34,830 nucleotides of DNA, taken from assembly GCA_017847875.1 (NCBI GenBank), contig JAGASN010000016.1, forward strand, positions 1-34,830. The letters run 5' to 3'. The first letter of the stretch is position 1, and every line of letters starts with the position of its first letter. This DNA comes from Oscillospiraceae bacterium (GTDB lineage Bacteria; Bacillota; Clostridia; Oscillospirales; Ruminococcaceae). The position numbers and the translations under genes are program-made. Under the pieces are notes generated by a model. That model was not told the origin of the DNA. It worked only from the letters and a program-made list of their open reading frames with translations, and did not search any database. This document shows, in pieces, positions 23,770-34,060 of the stretch.

Positions 23770-24873
23770 ATGAAATTTTCTTGCAGCCGCCAGGAACTTT
23801 CCGAAGCTCTCAACAACGTGACCCGTGCCGTTGCCGCAAAAACCACCCACCCCGCGATGGAAGGTGTTTTGATCGTTGCGGAAGACGACCGCCTTACCTT
23901 AAGCTGCTATAACATGGAACTGGGCATAACCACTTATATGGCCGCCAGAATTTCCGAAAACGGCTCTATCGTTCTCAACGCAAAACTTTTCTTTGATATG
24001 GTGCGCCGCCTTGCTTCCGAAAAAATCGAAATCGAAAGCGACGACCGCTTCCTTACAAAAATCCGCGGAGGCGCGGCGGAATATAACATTATAGGAATCG
24101 AAGCGGAAGAATTCCCCCAGGTTCCTTCCGTCGATGAAAAAATCAATTTCACCATAAAGCAGGAAACACTCAAGAGCATGATAGAGCAGACCATTTTTGC
24201 CGTTGCGGTCAACGATTTCAAACCCGTTCACACCGGTTCAAAATTTATTATCAAAGACCATGTTCTTTCCGTTGTTTCCGTCGATGGTTTCCGCCTTGCG
24301 ATCCGCCAGGAACAGGTTGGTTACGGCGACGAACTTGATTTCATCGTTCCGGGAAAATCCCTTTCCGAAGTTGCAAAACTTCTTGAAGGCGATGAAGATG
24401 TTCTTATAGCTCTTTCACAGAAACATATCATTTTCAGAGTTGGCAGATATGACGTTGTTTCCCGCCTTCTCGAAGGAGATTTCATAGATTTCCGTTCTTC
24501 AATTCCCGCTTCTTCCAATACTGTAATTGAAGTAAAAGTAAGGGATTTCCTCAACTCCATCGACAGAACCAGCCTTCTCATCAACGACAGACTCAAAAGC
24601 CCCATCCGCCTTTCCATAGGCAACGGCGAAATCAAAATTTCCTGCTCAACCGCTCTCGGAAAAATCAGCGACGTTGTTGAGTGCGATATAAAAGGCGAAC
24701 CCGTCGATATGGGCTTCAATAACAGATATCTCCTCGAAGCGCTCAGAGCAACCGGCTGCGATAAAGTCAAAATGATAATCAACAGCCCCCTTTCTCCGGT
24801 AAAAATTGTTCCGATGGAAGGCGAAAGCTTCCTCTTCCTTGTTCTTCCGGTAAGAATGAAAGCGGATATCTGA
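23770..24873 (+). CDS. dnaN: DNA polymerase III beta sliding clamp
   Basis: Ring-shaped processivity clamp of the replicase. 367 residues, standard length. MKFSCSRQELSEALNNVTRAV opens domain 1, and MEGVLIVAEDDRLTLSCYNMELGI and SFLFLVLPVRM at the end are typical. AAGGAGGAAATTTT precedes the ATG. It follows the origin, and the stop is 10 nt before the repeat pair. Confidence 0.98.
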   Translation: MKFSCSRQELSEALNNVTRAVAAKTTHPAMEGVLIVAEDDRLTLSCYNMELGITTYMAARISENGSIVLNAKLFFDMVRRLASEKIEIESDDRFLTKIRGGAAEYNIIGIEAEEFPQVPSVDEKINFTIKQETLKSMIEQTIFAVAVNDFKPVHTGSKFIIKDHVLSVVSVDGFRLAIRQEQVGYGDELDFIVPGKSLSEVAKLLEGDEDVLIALSQKHIIFRVGRYDVVSRLLEGDFIDFRSSIPASSNTVIEVKVRDFLNSIDRTSLLINDRLKSPIRLSIGNGEIKISCSTALGKISDVVECDIKGEPVDMGFNNRYLLEALRATGCDKVKMIINSPLSPVKIVPMEGESFLFLVLPVRMKADI

Positions 24874-24883
24874 TTTTAAAAAA

Positions 24884-24993
24884 GGCTTCTCCTTGAGGAG
24901 AAGCTGGATTTCGCCGAAGGCGAAAGACTGATGAGGTGTTTTTCCACCTCATCCGCCTCGCTTTGCTCGGCACCTTCCCCTCAAGGGGAAGGC
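24884..24993. repeat. Tail-to-tail repeat pair, apparent empty form of the DUF559 copy 2 element
   Basis: Left half (24884-24939): GGCTTCTCC/GGAGAAGC hairpin 1, hairpin 2 TTTCGCC/GGCGAAA, tail CTGATGAGGTGTTTTT. Right half, inverted (24945-24993): CACCTCATCCG tail, hairpin 2 GCCTCGC/GCTCGGC, hairpin 1 CCTTCCCC/GGGGAAGG. These are the same two end types, in the same order, that enclose DUF559 copy 2, joined here by a few bases. Confidence 0.85.
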
Positions 24994-25014
24994 AAAAATG
25001 AAAAGAGGTACACC

Positions 25015-25290
25015 ATGGCAAAAATTCAGCTTAAATTAGTAAGAAGACCGGCTTCTTCGGCGCCTGTTTCCGTAGAAATCCGCGATGAATTCATAAAGCT
25101 CGATTCTTTCCTTAAATTTGCCGGCGCGGTTATGACCGGCGGCGAAGCAAAAGAACTTATCCAGGGCGGAAAAGTAAAAGTAAACGGCGAAATCTGCGAA
25201 ATGCGCGGAAAAAAAATGCGCCCCGGCGACGTTGCCGAAGTTTACGGAAAATCCTATATGGTCGCTTCCGCCGAACCTTTTGAAGAATGA
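25015..25290 (+). CDS. yaaA: S4-domain protein YaaA/RlbA
   Basis: Small S4 RNA-binding protein always found between dnaN and recF in Firmicutes; RlbA is linked to ribosome assembly. The ATG at 25015 follows AGAGGT. 91 residues, about 20 longer at the N-terminus than the usual 70. S4 core: [46 protein letters not shown]. Its stop overlaps the recF start (ATGA). Confidence 0.93.
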   Translation: MAKIQLKLVRRPASSAPVSVEIRDEFIKLDSFLKFAGAVMTGGEAKELIQGGKVKVNGEICEMRGKKMRPGDVAEVYGKSYMVASAEPFEE

Positions 25291-26426
25291 TTTTCAGAAA
25301 AATTTATCTTAAAAATTTCCGGAACATCGAAGAAATGGAACTTCTTCCCGGGGAAAAGGTAAATATAATCTGCGGCGAAAACGCCCAGGGAAAAACAAAC
25401 CTTATGGAAGCCCTCTGGCTCTTCACCGGCGCAAAAAGTTTCCGCCAGACAAAGGATTTGGAATTTATCCGCTTCGGTGAAGAAAAAGCAAACCTTAAGG
25501 CGGAATTCTTTTCCGAAAACCGGGAACAAAACGCCGAAATTTCCTTTTCACCTTCAAAATCCCTGAAGAAAAACGGAATCGATATAAAATCTTCCGCGGA
25601 ATATGCCGGAACCATTGGCGGAGTTGTTTTTTCACCGAGCCATATGAACCTTTTCCGGGACGGCCCGAAGGAAAGAAGAAGGCTTATAGATACTTCTCTC
25701 TGCCAGCTCTATCCGAAATATCTTTCGGTGCTCGCGGATTATAAAAAAGTTCTTGACCAGAGGAACACCGTGCTCAAGGACGCAAGATATCATTCCGGTT
25801 TAATAGATATGATAGATATCTATGATGAACAGCTTGCCCGCCTTGGCGGAACAATTATCCGAACAAGGGTAAGCTATTGCGAAAGCCTCAATAAAAAAGC
25901 GGCGGAAATTTATAAAGGAATGTCCGGCGCAAGGGAAGAATTTTTTGCGGAATATATTACAACCGTTCTTTCGGAAGATGAGCACGCAGATTCTTCCATG
26001 AGCACCGCGAATTTTGCCCAAAAGTTTTATGATGCGCTCCAGAACAGCAGAAATTATGATTTTGAGCATGGTTCAACTTCCGTTGGCCCCCACAGGGATG
26101 ACCTTGAAGTAACCCTTGATAAAATGCCGGTGCGTTCCTTCGGTTCCCAGGGGCAGCAAAGAAGCTGTATTCTTTCGCTTAAGCTCGGCGAAGCAAAAAT
26201 GCTCGGCGAAGCAATGGGCGAACCGCCCCTTATTCTTCTCGATGACGTTATGAGCGAACTGGATTCTCTCCGGCGCGATTATATTCTCAATTCTATCGGC
26301 GAAAGTCAGATTTTCCTCACCTGCTGCGATAAGGAACTTTTTTCCGGCCTTGAGGAAGGAAAGGTCTTTATCATGCAGAAAGGCTCCCTTGTGCAAAGGG
26401 AGCTGGCACGGCAAAGCCGTGACTGA
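25287..26426 (+). CDS. recF: DNA repair protein RecF, with a repeat-encoded tail
   Basis: SMC-like ATPase that loads RecA at gaps with RecO and RecR. 379 residues. Walker A GENAQGKT (30-37), signature [10 protein letters not shown] and Walker [13 protein letters not shown] are intact. The normal end is near [16 protein letters not shown]. The last 14 residues, [14 protein letters not shown] (366-379), and the stop codon are encoded by a GGCTCCCTT-type repeat that starts at 26382. The core is complete, so the protein is probably functional with an altered tail. Confidence 0.96.
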   Translation: MIFRKIYLKNFRNIEEMELLPGEKVNIICGENAQGKTNLMEALWLFTGAKSFRQTKDLEFIRFGEEKANLKAEFFSENREQNAEISFSPSKSLKKNGIDIKSSAEYAGTIGGVVFSPSHMNLFRDGPKERRRLIDTSLCQLYPKYLSVLADYKKVLDQRNTVLKDARYHSGLIDMIDIYDEQLARLGGTIIRTRVSYCESLNKKAAEIYKGMSGAREEFFAEYITTVLSEDEHADSSMSTANFAQKFYDALQNSRNYDFEHGSTSVGPHRDDLEVTLDKMPVRSFGSQGQQRSCILSLKLGEAKMLGEAMGEPPLILLDDVMSELDSLRRDYILNSIGESQIFLTCCDKELFSGLEEGKVFIMQKGSLVQRELARQSRD

Positions 26427-26434
26427 GGGATTGT
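26382..26434 (+). repeat. GGCTCCCTT-type repeat: recF tail and 5' bracket of DUF559 copy 3
   Basis: GGCTCCCTT/AAGGGAGC, hairpin 2 CACGGC/GCCGTG, tail CTGAGGGATTGT. It is coding for recF up to 26426; the tail lies just before the DUF559 start. Confidence 0.9.
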
Positions 26435-26439
26435 CTTTT

Positions 26440-26808
26440 ATGGAAAGAAAACATAATAAAATGTTGTCAGAAAATGCGAAAATTCTTCGCAATAATATGA
26501 CAAAAGAAGAAAAACATCTTTGGTATGATTATTTAAGAAAAAGTCCTGTGAAATTTTCAAGACAAAAAATTCTTGGCAGATATATAGTTGATTTTTATTC
26601 TGCTGAAGCAAAAATTGTTATTGAACTTGATGGTTCTCAGCATTATGAAAGAGAAAACCGTATCTATGATGAAAAGAGGACAGAATTTCTTAAACAATAT
26701 GACCTTATGGTAATAAGAATTCCAAACGGCGAGATAAATAAAAATTTTGAGGGTATTTGCAGATATCTTGATAAACAGATAAAACAATCCCTCAGTCAGC
26801 TTCGCTGA
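26440..26808 (+). CDS. DUF559 (Vsr-like PD-(D/E)XK) protein, copy 3
   Basis: 122 residues from ATG 26440; GAGGG of the repeat tail, 10 nt upstream, is the only candidate ribosome-binding site. Core LRNNMTKEEKHLWYDYL (16-32), RYIVDFYSAEAKIVIELDGSQHYERE (47-72) and FEGICRYL. Closest to copy 2 (shared TKEEKHLWYD, DGSQHYE). Residues 116-122 (QSLSQLR) and the stop are encoded by the opposing repeat. AT-rich codons compared with recF and gyrB. It sits alone between recF and remB, a slot that has no such gene in model Firmicutes. Confidence 0.85.
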   Translation: MERKHNKMLSENAKILRNNMTKEEKHLWYDYLRKSPVKFSRQKILGRYIVDFYSAEAKIVIELDGSQHYERENRIYDEKRTEFLKQYDLMVIRIPNGEINKNFEGICRYLDKQIKQSLSQLR

Positions 26809-26832
26809 CAGCTCCCTTTTCACAAGGGAGCC
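26785..26832 (-). repeat. 3' bracket of DUF559 copy 3 (inverted GGCTCCCTT type)
   Basis: Plus strand reads CAATCCCTCAG, hairpin 2 TCAGC/GCTGA, then GCTCCCTT/AAGGGAGC and GGAGCC. It mirrors 26382-26434, giving terminal inverted repeats around the gene. Confidence 0.9.
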
Positions 26833-26855
26833 TAAAAGAAAAAGGAGGTATCTTT

Positions 26856-27107
26856 ATGTATCTCTTCCTCGGCGGCGATGTTTCCGTTTGGGAAAACGAC
26901 GTTATCGGCGTTTTCGATATGGATAACACAACCGTTGCAAAAGCCACCCGCGAATTTCTTTCCCGTAACCAGAAGGAAGGTTCCGTAATAAACGTAACCT
27001 ATGACCTTCCGAAAAGTTTTTGTTTAACAACAGAAAACGGAAAGGAAAAAGTTTATATTTCCCAGCTTGCTCCTGCAACGCTTAAAAAGCGCGGCGGAAC
27101 ATTATAA
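26856..27107 (+). CDS. remB: DUF370 regulator RemB (YaaB)
   Basis: 83 residues; AAAAGGAGG before the ATG. MYLFLGGDVSVWENDVIGVFDMDNTTV is the typical opening of the RemA/RemB DUF370 family. RemA activates matrix and osmoprotection genes in Bacillus; RemB, located between recF and gyrB, has a related but less known role. Position supports RemB. Confidence 0.9.
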   Translation: MYLFLGGDVSVWENDVIGVFDMDNTTVAKATREFLSRNQKEGSVINVTYDLPKSFCLTTENGKEKVYISQLAPATLKKRGGTL

Positions 27108-27120
27108 AATTAAAAAATTC

Positions 27121-27184
27121 ATAATGCATAGTGCAAAATGAATTTAAAAAAATAATTATTTTTGCATTGTGCACTCTGCATTAT
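27121..27184. repeat. MITE-like palindrome before gyrB
   Basis: ATAATGCATAGTGCAAAA at the left (27121-27138) mirrors TTTTGCATTGTGCACTCTGC plus ATTAT on the right, around an AT-rich loop. It is unrelated to the GAGGGAT family and lies 29 nt before the gyrB start. Confidence 0.7.
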
Positions 27185-27209
27185 GCAGTAAATTATATTC
27201 AGGAGGTAA

Positions 27210-29162
<1,953 letters not shown>

Positions 29163-29182
29163 GAAACAGGAGGAAATTTAAA

Positions 29183-30052
29183 ATGGCATTTAACATTTTC
29201 AGAAGAAAACCGAAACCGAAGCCCGAAATCAAAAGACTCGAAGTTTCCGCCTATGGCGAACCCAAATATGAATTCACCCATATCCCCACCCTTGAAGTTT
29301 ACCGCGAATATAACGACACCGTTTCCGCTCCGGCAATTGCAAGGGATAAACAGCTCAAACGCGCTTTCGGTCTTATAATGGGCGTTATCACAATTGTTTT
29401 CGCCGTTCTTTCCGTAATGAATTTTGACTATTTTGATCCGATTTATGAAGGAAGAGGCTTCTTTGTCTGGATGAGCTACACAAGCTTTATGTTCTATTTC
29501 CTCGTAACCCTTATGTCCGCTTATCTCACCTATCATCTTCTCACCTATTATCATTATTTCCCGAAACGCCTTGAAAAGGCAACCGCAGATTATTATAAAT
29601 CCAGCAAATATCTCACCAACGAAATCGTTCTTGCCTGCTATGAAGACGGCGTTCTCGAAAAAGCCGAACCCCGCGACGAATTTTTTGAATGGGGAATGTT
29701 CAACCGCTGCTGGGAATCCGAAAACGTTGTTTATCTTGAATTCACCCTTGCAAACCAGCTTTTCGTAGCAAAAGAAGTTATGATCGAAGCCGGAGCAAAC
29801 GTTGAGGAATTCATCGCCTGGGCAAACGAAAAAATTGAAGAAGGCAAAAAAATAATGGCTGAACGCGAAGCCGAAGAAGAAGCTTTGGAAGAAGCAGCCG
29901 AAGAAGAATATGAGGCAATCGAAAAAGAAATCGAAGCTCTTGAAGAAGAACTTGAAGAAATCGACGACGATTCCCGCGAAGAAGAAATTGAAGAGAAAAT
30001 AAAAGCTCTTGAAGAAAAAGCCGAAGAGCTCGAAGATAAACTCGACGACTAA
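29183..30052 (+). CDS. YcxB-like membrane protein with an acidic coiled coil
   Basis: 289 residues; CAGGAGG before the ATG. Two membrane helices (61-80 and 96-118). A region resembling the YcxB-like domain follows (about 130-205: YKSSKYLTNEIVLACYEDG, FEWGMFNRCWESENVVYLEF). The tail (213-289) is a nearly uninterrupted Glu/Lys heptad coiled coil. Function unknown. It is co-oriented and probably co-transcribed with gyrB and gyrA. The low-complexity tail should be cytoplasmic and may oligomerise. Confidence 0.75.
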   Translation: MAFNIFRRKPKPKPEIKRLEVSAYGEPKYEFTHIPTLEVYREYNDTVSAPAIARDKQLKRAFGLIMGVITIVFAVLSVMNFDYFDPIYEGRGFFVWMSYTSFMFYFLVTLMSAYLTYHLLTYYHYFPKRLEKATADYYKSSKYLTNEIVLACYEDGVLEKAEPRDEFFEWGMFNRCWESENVVYLEFTLANQLFVAKEVMIEAGANVEEFIAWANEKIEEGKKIMAEREAEEEALEEAAEEEYEAIEKEIEALEEELEEIDDDSREEEIEEKIKALEEKAEELEDKLDD

Positions 30053-30056
30053 AAAA

Positions 30057-30203
30057 GCCTCCCTTTTTAAAAACCTTCCCAGAGGGGAAGGTGGCAAAAC
30101 CGAAGGTTTTGACGAAAGAGGGATAACCATATTTAACCGGAGGAAAAAATCCCTCCTCCACCGTCTTCGACGGTCCCCCTCCTCCTCTGAGGAGGTAATT
30201 CAA
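30057..30203. repeat. Tail-to-tail repeat pair in the gyrA leader
   Basis: GCCTCCCTTTT fragment, a CCTTCCC-type copy (30075-30125, hairpin 2 CAAAACC/GGTTTTG), spacer of about 25 bp, then an inverted CCTCCTC-type copy (30150-30197, hairpin 2 ACCGTC/GACGGT). It ends about 20 nt before the gyrA ribosome-binding site. Confidence 0.78.
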
Positions 30204-30222
30204 AAGAACGGAGGAACCCGTT

Positions 30223-32757
30223 TTGGAAGAAAACGAAAAGAAAATTCCCGAACCGGCAATCGAACTTGAAGACGATATGCCCAAGGCAAAACTTATAAAC
30301 GTGGATATCGAAAAGGAAATGAAAAAATCCTTCCTGGATTATTCCATGTCCGTAATCGTTTCCCGTGCTCTTCCGGATGTACGCGACGGTTTGAAACCGG
30401 TACACCGAAGAATCCTTTATACAATGTATGAAAACGGTCTTGAACCGACAAAAGCATATAAAAAATGCGCCGCAACCGTCGGCGACGTTCTCGGTAAATA
30501 TCATCCCCATGGCGACGCTTCCGTTTATGATGCAATGGTCCGCCTTGCCCAGGATTTCTCCATGAGAGCGCCCCTTGTTGACGGTCACGGAAACTTCGGT
30601 TCAATCGATGGTGACCCGCCGGCAGCTTACCGTTATACCGAAAGCCGAATGAGCAAAATGGCAACCAAAATGCTCACCGATATCGATAAGGATACCGTTG
30701 ATTTTATGGGAAACTATGACGACAGCCGAAAAGAGCCCGTCGTTCTTCCCTCAAAATATCCTAACCTTCTCGTAAACGGCTCCGTAGGTATCGCCGTCGG
30801 TATGGCAACAAACATTCCGCCCCATAACCTTCGCGAAACCGTTGAAGCCTGCTGCTGCCTTATTGATAATCCGGAAGCCACCCTTGATGACCTTATGGAA
30901 CATATCAAGGGACCGGACTTCCCCACCGGCGGTATCATTATGGGCAGAGCGGGAATCCGCGCAGCTTATGCAACCGGCAGAGCAAAACTCATCGTCCGCT
31001 CCAGAGCCGAAATCCAGGAATGGAAAAACGACCGTTACCGCATTGTAGTAACCGAAATTCCCTATATGGTCAACAAAGCAAGACTTATCGAAAGCATTGC
31101 CGACCTTGTTAAGGAAAAGAGAGTTGAGGGAATTTCCGACCTTCGTGATGAATCCGACCGCGAAGGACTTAGAATCGTTATCGAACTCAAGCGCGACGCC
31201 AATGCCCAGGTCGTTCTCAACCAGCTCTATACCTATACCCAGCTCCAGGATACCTGCGGCGTAATTATGCTCGCCCTTGTCAACGGCGTTCCGAAGATTC
31301 TTTCCCTCAAGGAAGTTCTTCAGAACTATATCGATTTCCAGCGCGAAGTTATAATCCGCAGAACAAAATTCGAACTCAAAAAACTCCGTGAGCGCGAACA
31401 TATCCTCGAAGGTCTCAAAATTGCCCAGGATAACATCGACGAAGTTATCCGCATCATCAGAAGCGGTAAGGACGACGCCGAAAACCGCCCCAGACTTATG
31501 GAGCGCTTCGGACTTTCCGAAATCCAGGCAAACGCAATTCTCCAAATGCGCCTCGGCCGTCTTTCTTCCCTTAACCGCGAGGCAATTGAAAACGAACTTG
31601 CCGAAATCCGCGCGGAAATTGCAAGACTCGAAGAAGTTCTCAAGGATATGCACCTTGTTGATGAAATAATCAAATCCGAAATGCGCGAAATCGCCGAAAA
31701 ATCCGGCGATGACCGCCGCACCGGAATTGAAACCATAAGCGGCGAAATGGATCTCGAAGACCTTATCCCCGTTGAGGACAGAGTTATCACCCTCACCCAT
31801 TTTGGTTATATCAAGAGCCAGCCGGTCGAAGCTTATAAGGCACAGCGCCGCGGCGGCCGCGGAATTTCCGGCATGACCCGCCGTGATGAAGACTATGTCG
31901 AAAGCCTCTTCACCGTTTCCACCCATGACTATATCCTCTTCTTCACCGATAAGGGCAAGGTTTTCCGTATCAAAGGCTACGAAATTCCCGAAAGCCAGCG
32001 TGCCGCAAGAGGAACCAACATTGTCAACGTTCTTCCTCTTGAACAGGACGAAAAAGTCACCACCCTCATCAAGCTCGGCGGAGTTATCGATGAGGAAGGA
32101 ACTTACCTCACAATGGTCACCAAAAACGGCGTAATAAAACGTACCCGCCTTTCCCAGTACCGCAACGTCCGCAAGAGCGGTCTTAACGCAATCAGCCTTG
32201 ATGAGGGCGATGAACTCAAATGGGTTCGCCTTACCGGCGGCGAAGATGAACTTATCGTCGCAACCAGAAAAGGCTACGCCATCCACTTCAAGGAAACCGA
32301 CGCACGCGAACTTGGAAGAACAGCCCGCGGCGTAAGAGCAATTGAACTCCGGGAAGGCGACGAAGTAGTCGGTATGGAAATTGTTGAGGAAGGCAAAAAA
32401 CTCCTCACCATAAGCGAAGGCGGAAAAGGCCGCAGAAGCGAATTTTCCGATTACAGCATCCAGAACCGCGGCGGTAAAGGTATTCAGAACTATAAGACCG
32501 ATAACGTCGCCGGAATCAAGGCTGTTGCCGATGACGACGATATCATCGCAATCAGCTCCGACGGAATTATCATTCGTCTTTCCGTCGATGAGGTCAACGT
32601 CCAGTTCAGAAGCGCTTCCGGCGTAAAAGTAATGCGCCTTGCTTCCGAAGAAAGCCGCGTTGTTTCCTTCACCGTTGCTCCGAAAGGCGAAGATGAGGAA
32701 GAATCCGAAAGCGAAACCGAGGAAACTTCCGCAGAAGAGAGCGAAACAACCGAATAA
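30223..32757 (+). CDS. gyrA: DNA gyrase subunit A
   Basis: DNA-cleaving subunit of gyrase. TTG start with CGGAGG 8 nt upstream, confirmed by the family block that begins at about residue 23. 844 residues. Catalytic Tyr138 in AAYRYTE. The quinolone region reads [17 protein letters not shown]: Ala99 stands at the E. coli Ser83 position and Asp103 at Asp87. The GyrA-box QRRGGRG in the C-terminal beta-pinwheel supports gyrase rather than topoisomerase IV. The C-terminal 22 residues are an acidic Glu/Ser/Thr tail. It stops right at a repeat. Confidence 0.98.
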   Translation: MEENEKKIPEPAIELEDDMPKAKLINVDIEKEMKKSFLDYSMSVIVSRALPDVRDGLKPVHRRILYTMYENGLEPTKAYKKCAATVGDVLGKYHPHGDASVYDAMVRLAQDFSMRAPLVDGHGNFGSIDGDPPAAYRYTESRMSKMATKMLTDIDKDTVDFMGNYDDSRKEPVVLPSKYPNLLVNGSVGIAVGMATNIPPHNLRETVEACCCLIDNPEATLDDLMEHIKGPDFPTGGIIMGRAGIRAAYATGRAKLIVRSRAEIQEWKNDRYRIVVTEIPYMVNKARLIESIADLVKEKRVEGISDLRDESDREGLRIVIELKRDANAQVVLNQLYTYTQLQDTCGVIMLALVNGVPKILSLKEVLQNYIDFQREVIIRRTKFELKKLREREHILEGLKIAQDNIDEVIRIIRSGKDDAENRPRLMERFGLSEIQANAILQMRLGRLSSLNREAIENELAEIRAEIARLEEVLKDMHLVDEIIKSEMREIAEKSGDDRRTGIETISGEMDLEDLIPVEDRVITLTHFGYIKSQPVEAYKAQRRGGRGISGMTRRDEDYVESLFTVSTHDYILFFTDKGKVFRIKGYEIPESQRAARGTNIVNVLPLEQDEKVTTLIKLGGVIDEEGTYLTMVTKNGVIKRTRLSQYRNVRKSGLNAISLDEGDELKWVRLTGGEDELIVATRKGYAIHFKETDARELGRTARGVRAIELREGDEVVGMEIVEEGKKLLTISEGGKGRRSEFSDYSIQNRGGKGIQNYKTDNVAGIKAVADDDDIIAISSDGIIIRLSVDEVNVQFRSASGVKVMRLASEESRVVSFTVAPKGEDEEESESETEETSAEESETTE

Positions 32758-32816
32758 GCCTCCCTTGTGTAAAGGGGGATGTCGTTTTGGCTTTGCCAAA
32801 ATGACGGAGGGATTGT
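32758..32816 (+). repeat. Double-hairpin repeat directly after gyrA
   Basis: GCCTCCCTT/AAGGGGGA hairpin 1, hairpin 2 CGTTTTGGC/GCCAAAATG and tail GGAGGGATTGT. It begins immediately after the gyrA stop codon. Confidence 0.85.
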
Positions 32817-32838
32817 TAATCAAATCAAATTTAAAACA

Positions 32839-32870
32839 AAAGGCGGAAGTTTCCTTCCGCCTTTAATAAA
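32839..32870 (+). terminator. Probable gyrA terminator
   Basis: AAAGGCGGAAG/CTTCCGCCTTT, an 11-bp perfect stem with a TTTC loop, but only a short T run (CTTTAAT), so it may leak into the next gene. Confidence 0.65.
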
Positions 32871-32886
32871 AAGGGAGGTATTCTCC

Positions 32887-33234
32887 ATGCGCAGAAACAG
32901 AAGAAGAAGCGAACCCCAATCTCCCCTTGCGGCAATGCTCATCGGGATTTTTGTGGTCTGCTTCGGAATTTTCTGGACAATAATGGCGGGCAGTATGTTC
33001 CCGCCAATGGCAATTTTCGGAATCCTCTTCACCGCAATCGGCGCGGTGAACGCATATAATACATATAAAACCATAAAGGAAAATGCGGAAAAACCGCATG
33101 AGCATCAGGATTTTTACGAAGATGAATATTCCGAAGAACCCCGTGCTCAAAAAGAAGAACTCCGCTGTCCTTATTGCGGCGCGCCAATACATAATTCAGA
33201 TTCCGAATGTGAATATTGCGGAAGCCGGCTTTAA
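32887..33234 (+). CDS. Membrane protein with a C-terminal zinc ribbon (paralog 1)
   Basis: 115 residues; GGGAGG before the ATG at 32887. Basic N-terminus, two membrane helices (15-33 and 39-57), an acidic linker, then a zinc ribbon with Cys94, 97, 108 and 111 (CPYCG...CEYCGSRL). Zinc ribbons of this kind are common in small Firmicute membrane proteins and have no fixed function. Paralogous in layout and C-terminal sequence to the next gene, 20 nt away. Confidence 0.75.
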   Translation: MRRNRRRSEPQSPLAAMLIGIFVVCFGIFWTIMAGSMFPPMAIFGILFTAIGAVNAYNTYKTIKENAEKPHEHQDFYEDEYSEEPRAQKEELRCPYCGAPIHNSDSECEYCGSRL

Positions 33235-33254
33235 AAAAGCAGAAAGGAGCTTTT

Positions 33255-33593
33255 ATGAATAAGACAGAGCAAAACAAAAAGGAAGGTCGCCCTATAAGCG
33301 ACATAATTTGCGGAACGATATCCGTTCTGGCCGGACTTGCGTTTATAAAAGTGTTTATATATCCGTTTTCACTGTTCTTTTTCCTTGGTGTGTTCTTTCT
33401 TGTTGGCGGAGTTGTAACAATAAAAGACGGTTATAAAGCTTTGCGGAAAAGAAACGGAAAGCCTGTTGATGAAGACGATGAACCGGCCGAGGAAGAAACC
33501 GAAACACCGAAAGAAGAATTTCGCTGCCCGGTTTGTGAATCTTTGCTTCAGGAAGGCGATCGCGAGTGCCCCTATTGCGGAAGCAGATTATAA
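33255..33593 (+). CDS. Membrane protein with a C-terminal zinc ribbon (paralog 2)
   Basis: 112 residues; AAAGGAG before the ATG. Two membrane helices (about 16-33 and 36-55), a Glu/Asp/Pro-rich linker (70-88), then CPVCE...CPYCGSRL (Cys91, 94, 105, 108). The identical CGSRL end and the same order of parts indicate duplication of the preceding gene. Function unknown. Confidence 0.75.
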   Translation: MNKTEQNKKEGRPISDIICGTISVLAGLAFIKVFIYPFSLFFFLGVFFLVGGVVTIKDGYKALRKRNGKPVDEDDEPAEEETETPKEEFRCPVCESLLQEGDRECPYCGSRL

Positions 33594-33595
33594 GC

Positions 33596-33780
33596 CTCCT
33601 TTGCCTAAAGGTAACTCCCGACGAAGTCGGGTGAGGGATTGTAACCCCGTCCCGTGAATAACGGGCGAACACATAGGTTCGCCCCTACAGATAAAAAAGC
33701 CTTCCCAGAGGGGAAGGTGGCAAAACCGAAGGTTTTGACGGATGAGGGATAAACCCCGTCCAACTAAAAACAGGCGTATA
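33596..33780 (+). repeat. Repeat block after the zinc-ribbon genes
   Basis: GCCTCCTTT-type copy with hairpin 2 CCCGAC/GTCGGG (33596-33640), a GTAGGGG-type module GGGCGAAC/GGTTCGCCC (about 33660-33689), and a CCTTCCC-type copy (33700-33751). Confidence 0.8.
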
Positions 33781-33785
33781 ATAAA

Positions 33786-33820
33786 CAAAAAAGGCGGGTT
33801 TTACCCGCCTTTTTCTTTTA
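33786..33820. terminator. Bidirectional terminator
   Basis: AAAAAGGCGGG (33788-33798), TTTTA loop, CCCGCCTTTTT (33804-33814), then CTTTT. From 33821 to 34015 I see no gene, only AT-rich sequence and a small AACTGTC/GACAGTT hairpin (33985-34009). Confidence 0.88.
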
Positions 33821-34015
33821 TAAAACCTGATTTTTTGCTTTAACCTATAAAACCGCTAAACTTTCGCCGCCGAAATTTTTAAAAATTGCAAAGAAAAAGA
33901 GATTGTTTTAAAAATCAACTGAAATAAATCCGTTTTTGCAATTCTGCATAAAAACTTCCTGCAAAACGTGCGTTTAATAATTCCAACTGTCCGCAATAGA
34001 AAGACAGTTCTTTAT

Positions 34016-34051
34016 AAAAAAAGACCGCCCGATCGAAGGCGGCTTTTTTTG
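34016..34051 (-). terminator. Terminator of the 61-residue ORF
   Basis: Minus strand GCCGCC...GGCGGTC followed by seven T (imperfect by one base), beginning about 17 nt after the ORF stop. Confidence 0.8.
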
Positions 34052-34060
34052 TTACTACAT

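Noticed and set aside
26382..26440. A frameshift or truncation destroying recF
   Set aside because: The frame is continuous and all ATPase motifs through the D-loop are intact; only the extreme C-terminus is altered by the repeat.
29811..30284. Minus-strand frames over the coiled-coil gene
   Set aside because: The Leu/Phe/Arg-rich translation is the mirror of a Glu/Lys-rich coding strand with a good ribosome-binding site.
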